Positions 5,533-8,470 of a stretch of 8,470 nt of DNA are shown one piece after another (position 1 is the first letter of the stretch; the number at the start of each line of letters is the position of its first letter). Origin of the DNA: a bacterium. Its GTDB lineage: Bacteria > UBA9089 > JASEGY01. Both the position numbers and the translations under genes were made by a program. Under the pieces are notes generated by a model. It saw nothing but the letters and a program-made list of their open reading frames with translations. It made no database searches and had not been told where the DNA came from. The stretch covers positions 8,537 to 17,006 of the forward strand of contig JASEGY010000029.1 in NCBI GenBank assembly GCA_030019105.1. The letters are read 5' to 3'.

Positions 5533-5809
5533 GTTCATCGTTTCGGCCACTAATAGTCGACTTGGCGAGTAATGCGGCAGTGCTTTCAATCTTGTCCCGT
5601 AGGGACAGATGAGAATAGCCCAGCAATTTATTGCTGGGAAACGATGTGGAAGCAGCGTCTTAGTCCCGTAGGGACGACTGAACCGAAGCACTCGCCTTTT
5701 TTCAGTCGTCCCTACGGGACTCGGTTGTTGCTCGTCCCCCGATCCCAGTGATAGATCACTGGGCTATTATCAACCGCCCCTGGGCTTGATCCAATGGCCG
5801 AAACGATGA
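5533..5809. repeat. Bracketed element, copy D, 277 bp with internal perfect hairpins
   Basis: The arms gttcatcgtttcggcca (5533-5549) and tggccgaaacgatga (5795-5809) bracket a highly structured core. Core hairpins are 5594-5606 (gtcccgtagggac), 5619-5638 (cccagcaa/ttgctggg), a perfect 21-bp inverted repeat 5662-5682 with 5701-5721, and 5744-5763 (cccagtga/tcactggg). The two cccag hairpins with their aatagc/gctatt flanks are themselves inverted copies of each other. A long-range ggcgagt (5564-5570)/actcgcc (5690-5696) pairing ends in a T-run. There is no reading frame of note. Confidence 0.7.
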
Positions 5810-5843
5810 TCAAGGCCAACAACGGACAGCGTAGGAGTAAAAG

Positions 5844-6017
5844 ATGCTAAAACCAAATACTATATTTGAGATGTTGGAATTGATGGAAAAACTGCGGGAT
5901 ATTCTCAGACAGACAGCACCGCTTCATGAGTTTAATCTTCAACAAAGGGATGAGGTCAAACAAATCCTTGAGCAGGCAAAGAAGCGACTAACTGAACTGG
6001 AGGAATCCATATTATGA
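5844..6017 (+). CDS. 57-aa helical protein coupled to SepCysS, candidate truncated SepCysE-like scaffold
   Basis: This is a short gene running from ATG at 5844 to TGA at 6015-6017. AGGAG at 5833-5837 lies six bases before the start, and the stop overlaps the SepCysS start in an ATGA, the classic sign of translational coupling. The protein looks like two amphipathic helices, roughly residues 5-24 (NTIFEMLELMEKLRDILRQT) and 32-56 (LQQRDEVKQILEQAKKRL then TELEESI), joined by a short APLHEFN turn. It has no cysteines, signal or membrane segment. In archaea SepCysE is a scaffold that joins SepRS and SepCysS; surveys of the system describe C-terminally truncated SepCysE homologs fused to or genetically coupled with SepCysS genes. 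Position and helical hairpin shape fit that description. The assignment to SepCysE is inference; the existence of the gene is well supported. Confidence 0.8.
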   Translation: MLKPNTIFEMLELMEKLRDILRQTAPLHEFNLQQRDEVKQILEQAKKRLTELEESIL

Positions 6018-7141
6018 ACCTGATTAGAACCAGAGAAGAATCCTACATAAACATTAATCCTCTCCAAACAGGGGGAAGGACGAATGCTGCCGTAAGACTT
6101 ACCGCAGCTAACTATGTGGACGGCTATTCAGTCTGCGACTATTGCAAAGGGGTGCTTCATCTGATTGAGAAGCCGCCAATATGTGACCTGACACGTCAGT
6201 TGGCGGAATTTCTGGGCATGGATGACGCCCGGCTTACCCTTGGGGCTCGCGAGGGGAAGTTCGCCGTTATGCATACTATGCTTGAACCTGGAGATGCAAT
6301 CGTAGTCGATTCTAACCGGCACTATAGCACTTATGTCGCCGCAGAACGCGCCGGAGCGAAAGTCTATGATGTACCAAACACCGGACATCCTGCCTATGAG
6401 ATAACACCACAGGCCTACCGTAACACCTTTGAACAGGTCTTATCAGAAACCGGAACAGTCCCTAAACTCGCTTTGCTTACCCATGTGGACGGAGAATATG
6501 GTAATCTGGCTGATGCCTGCGAGGTCGGCAAGATATGCCGGGAATACGAAGTGCCCTTTCTTCTCAATACGGCTTATACCGCCGGCCGGATGGAGGTTGA
6601 CGGCAAGCAGTTACTGGCTGATTTTGTCGTTGTCTCAGCTCATAAGGGGTTTGGTGTCCCCGGGACGATTGGGATTCTGGCCGCTACGGAAAAATGGGCA
6701 GAAAGATTATTCAGAAAGTCTACCCGGTATCCTAAAAAGGACGTTGAACTCTTAGGCTGCACCGCCCGTTCAGGGGCGGCCGCCTGCCTTATCACCGCCC
6801 TTCCTTACGTAAAGGAGCGGGTGAAACACTGGGATGAAGAGGTAGCTAAGGCCCGCTGGTTTGTGGAACAAATGGAGGGGCTGGGAGATATCGAGCAGCT
6901 TGGAATAAGGCCGACCAGGCATGATTTGATCCGGCTCAAGACGCCGCTCTTTCATGAGATTACCCGGAAGCACCGCAAAAAAGGTTACTTTCTTTATCGT
7001 GAGCTGGAGAAACGCGGGATAATCGGGCTAAAGCCGGGTCAGACAGAGTGGTTTAAACTCTCTACCTACGGATTCACCTGGGATCAGATTAAGTACATGT
7101 TCGGGGCATTTGAGGAGATTGCTAAAAACTTAGGTGGATAG
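6014..7141 (+). CDS. pscS: O-phospho-L-seryl-tRNA:Cys-tRNA synthase (SepCysS)
   Basis: SepCysS is a pyridoxal-phosphate enzyme that converts Sep-tRNA(Cys) to Cys-tRNA(Cys) using a sulfur donor. It acts after SepRS in RNA-dependent cysteine synthesis. The N-terminus ININPLQTGG (12-21) and GYSVCDYC (37-44) give the two conserved cysteines C41 and C44. AEFLGMDDARLTLGAREGKFAVMH (64-87) is the cofactor-phosphate region. THVDGEYGNLAD (156-167) holds the aspartate side of the site, VVVSAHKGFGVPG (205-217) holds the Schiff-base lysine K211, and ELLGCTARSG (245-254) gives the third conserved cysteine C249. All three cysteines proposed to carry the persulfide are present, so it looks active. At 375 residues it is full length. 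GGAGG at 5999-6003 lies ten bases before the start, inside the coupled upstream gene. SepRS is not in the window. A related PLP desulfurase is a weaker alternative. Confidence 0.93.
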   Translation: MNLIRTREESYININPLQTGGRTNAAVRLTAANYVDGYSVCDYCKGVLHLIEKPPICDLTRQLAEFLGMDDARLTLGAREGKFAVMHTMLEPGDAIVVDSNRHYSTYVAAERAGAKVYDVPNTGHPAYEITPQAYRNTFEQVLSETGTVPKLALLTHVDGEYGNLADACEVGKICREYEVPFLLNTAYTAGRMEVDGKQLLADFVVVSAHKGFGVPGTIGILAATEKWAERLFRKSTRYPKKDVELLGCTARSGAAACLITALPYVKERVKHWDEEVAKARWFVEQMEGLGDIEQLGIRPTRHDLIRLKTPLFHEITRKHRKKGYFLYRELEKRGIIGLKPGQTEWFKLSTYGFTWDQIKYMFGAFEEIAKNLGG

Positions 7142-7397
7142 GAGTTCACGGTTCACGGTTCACGGTTCACGGTTCACGGTTCAAGGTTATACTCCGAGCG
7201 GCCATAAATTGCGATTTTCAAATCACGCCTTTTGGATTTTACCCTTTAGGGTTTCATTCAATCTGAACAACTTTGGAATGAAAGGCTGAAGCCTAAACTC
7301 CTCTTCTCATTCGCGATTTATAACCGCTTGAAGTATAAAAAACCCAGAACCGTGAACCTGGAACTGTGAACCCTGCCAACCTGAAAGGAGAAACACC
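7142..7397. repeat. Three-shell nested inverted repeat between SepCysS and the PP-loop gene
   Basis: The shells are, from outside in, a gttcacg array (7144-7188) facing an inverted version (7348-7374, aaccgtgaacc type), then arms gcggccataaattgcga (7198-7214) and tcgcgatttataaccgc (7311-7327) matching at 14 of 17, then an inner inverted repeat (7234-7301). The inner repeat in reverse complement resembles the inner module at 5288-5340 of the MITE-like element. Nothing in this gap codes for protein. Confidence 0.7.
7144..7188. repeat. Tandem 7-bp GTTCACG array
   Basis: Five perfect copies of gttcacg are followed by one gttcaag and a partial unit, beginning 3 bp after the SepCysS stop. The unit is the same as in the 4383-4470 cluster. 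Such an array can expand or shrink by slippage. Confidence 0.85.
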
Positions 7398-8378
7398 TTG
7401 CGAAAAAAAGCAGTAGCTTTACTTTCCGGTGGATTGGATTCGATGTTGGCCGTAAAGGTGGTGCTTTCCGAAGGAATTGAGGTAACAGGGATAAATTTTT
7501 CAACCCCCTTCTTTACGGAAAAGCAGGCCGTAAAGGCCGCCCGGCAGCTTGGGATTCCCTTAGAAGTCCTTGACATTACTTCAGAGCACCTTGAGGTAGT
7601 AAAATCTCCCAAACATGGTTATGGAAAGCATATCAACCCGTGTATAGATTGTCATGCCTTGATGATAAAGAAGGCCGGAGAATATATGGAAGGTATCGGG
7701 GGTTCTTTCATCATTACGGGTGAGGTTCTGGGAGAAAGACGCAAATCGCAAACAAAAGCGGCCCTTAAGATCGTAGAGAAAGAATCAGGTTATGAAGGCC
7801 GAATCCTGAGGCCCCTGTCGGCAAAGCTGCTGGAAGAGACCATCCCTGAAAAAGAAGGCTGGATAAATAGAGAAAGACTCCTTGACATCTTCGGGCGCTG
7901 TCGGCAGCCTCAAATGGAATTAGCCAAAAGATTTGGAATAGAGGATTATCCCACCCCGGCCGGTGGATGTAAGCTTACTGAGCCGGTTTTCTCCCACCGC
8001 TTAAAAGACCTTTTTTCACAAGAGAAAGATTTTACCATCAAGGATATTGAGCTGCTTAAAATAGGCCGGCATTTCCGATCCTCATCCGGGATAAAAATTA
8101 TTGTGGGACGAAATAAGGAAGAAAATGAGAAGCTGCTTGAGTTAGGCGGAGAGAAAGACACCTATCTGCAAACAGCGGATTTTATGGGGCCGACAACCCT
8201 TGTGCCGGTGAACGAACCCCGGACAATAAGCGAGGCCGCGGCAATTACGACCCGATACAGTGATATTGAAGATAAAGATAGCGTTGAGGTGGAATGGTGG
8301 AAGCTTGGCAATCAGGAGAGAGGCGTGGTAAGAGTATCGCCCATGAATTCGGAAAGGATAGATGCCTTTCGAGTGTAA
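7398..8378 (+). CDS. PP-loop ATPase with C-terminal NFACT-R-like domain, probable tRNA thiolation enzyme
   Basis: This is a 326-residue protein starting at TTG, chosen because AGGAG (7386-7390) lies seven bases upstream and the PP-loop begins right after. The N-terminal half is an adenine-nucleotide alpha-hydrolase of the ThiI/MnmA type: SGGLDS (10-15) binds ATP, NFSTPFFTEKQAVKAARQLG follows (33-52), and then come HGYGKHINPCIDCHALMIKKA (73-93) with C82 and C85, TGEVLGERRKSQ (107-118), RILRPLSAKLLEETIPE (135-151), C168 and AGGC ending at C191. The C-terminal part from about residue 200 (DIELLKIGRHFR, IKIIVGRNKEENEKL, DFMGPTTLVP) resembles the NFACT-R RNA-binding domain found fused to such enzymes. 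The family is thought to put sulfur into tRNA uridines, but the exact product is unknown; automatic names such as 2-thiouridylate methyltransferase are unreliable. Its position after SepCysS suggests a shared theme of tRNA-linked sulfur transfer. Confidence 0.85.
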   Translation: MRKKAVALLSGGLDSMLAVKVVLSEGIEVTGINFSTPFFTEKQAVKAARQLGIPLEVLDITSEHLEVVKSPKHGYGKHINPCIDCHALMIKKAGEYMEGIGGSFIITGEVLGERRKSQTKAALKIVEKESGYEGRILRPLSAKLLEETIPEKEGWINRERLLDIFGRCRQPQMELAKRFGIEDYPTPAGGCKLTEPVFSHRLKDLFSQEKDFTIKDIELLKIGRHFRSSSGIKIIVGRNKEENEKLLELGGEKDTYLQTADFMGPTTLVPVNEPRTISEAAAITTRYSDIEDKDSVEVEWWKLGNQERGVVRVSPMNSERIDAFRV

Positions 8379-8418
8379 CTGATCGAAAATGGGAAATGGG
8401 AAATGAGGAAATGGGAAC
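8379..8418. repeat. Short GGGAAAT tandem-like stretch
   Basis: Units of gaaatggg and aaatgag repeat at 8387-8416, similar in style to the gaaattg stretch at 75-100 and the aaatagg stretch at 5501-5516. It separates the PP-loop gene from the terminal mobile element. No terminator hairpin is visible after the stop codon. Confidence 0.5.
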
Positions 8419-8470
8419 TATAGTGTTTAAGAAAAAGATTTTGGGGTTGGCTATCCTTTGGAGTTCAGGC
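8419..8470. mobile_element. Left end of a second MITE-like copy, cut by the window edge
   Basis: This matches 5247-5298 at 51 of 52 positions, from the tatagtg terminus into the internal ggagttcaggc module. The single difference is g at 5254 against t at 8426. The orientation is the same. The rest of the element lies beyond the window. Confidence 0.8.

Larger units (their letters stand above)
5121..5843. other. 723-bp repeat-filled gap after zapA
   Basis: No gene is supported; short frames such as 5086-5313 and 5467-5691 (minus) run through repeat arms. The gap contains bracket element B (5150-5205), a 160-bp MITE-like element (5247-5406), a lone bracket arm (5465-5481), an aggaagtaa/aaatagg short tandem stretch (5491-5521) and the large bracket element D (5533-5809). 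I looked for 6S RNA in the first 200 bp after zapA and saw no convincing long bulged hairpin of that type. Confidence 0.75.

Noticed and set aside
5467..5691. 74-codon minus-strand frame in the post-zapA gap
   Set aside because: It begins within hairpin repeats of element D and crosses bracket arms. Composition and lack of motifs indicate chance.
5690..5702. Intrinsic terminator at actcgcc followed by a T-run
   Set aside because: Its pairing partner ggcgagt is 120 bases upstream across other hairpins, and the T-run falls in the loop and start of the right arm of the 21-bp inverted repeat. A standard terminator shape is not present.
6429..6755. 108-codon plus-strand frame inside SepCysS
   Set aside because: It is an out-of-frame shadow of pscS with no start site or motifs; the SepCysS frame is clearly the coding one.
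7144..7188. Could be a CRISPR array
   Set aside because: The units are contiguous 7-mers with no spacers, and no cas genes are nearby. The bracket arms elsewhere are inverted pairs with irregular spacing, also unlike CRISPR.

Overview
The window is bacterial. It carries a bacterial-type phenylalanyl-tRNA synthetase beta chain (pheT) and a ZapB-like/ZapA pair of FtsZ-ring proteins. The intergenic DNA is full of short inverted-repeat elements, as in repeat-rich genomes of uncultivated lineages. I cannot name the phylum. DUF29 and Uma2 families are abundant in cyanobacteria and several other phyla, so they do not decide it. The bacterial SepCysS gene is the best lineage clue, because such genes are rare in bacteria.

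Layout, all genes on the + strand: 1-633 repeats and one possible gene scrap; 634-1053 DUF29 protein; 1137-1763 Uma2-family nuclease-fold protein; 1769-3832 pheT; 3833-4529 two inverted-repeat elements plus short direct and inverted repeats; 4530-4775 ZapB-like coiled coil; 4842-5120 zapA; 5121-5843 three or more inverted-repeat elements; 5844-6017 an overlooked 57-residue helical protein whose stop overlaps the next start; 6014-7141 Sep-tRNA:Cys-tRNA synthase (SepCysS, pscS); 7142-7397 a nested three-shell inverted repeat; 7398-8378 a PP-loop ATPase with a probable NFACT-R-type C-terminal domain, related to tRNA thiolation enzymes; 8379-8470 short repeats and the left end of a second copy of the element at 5247-5406.

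Functionally there are two themes. The first is a housekeeping block, pheT-zapB-zapA, interrupted by repeats, with an accessory DUF29/Uma2 pair lying where pheS would usually be. The second is tRNA-linked sulfur chemistry. The small protein and SepCysS form a translationally coupled pair, probably a truncated SepCysE-like scaffold plus the enzyme that converts phosphoseryl-tRNA(Cys) to cysteinyl-tRNA(Cys). The following PP-loop enzyme probably also modifies tRNA with sulfur. SepRS, the enzyme that makes the SepCysS substrate, is not in the window.

The most interesting items are the unannotated 57-aa partner of SepCysS, the PheT that lacks its N-terminal tRNA-binding OB domain, and several families of nested, bracketed inverted repeats that fill nearly all intergenic space.
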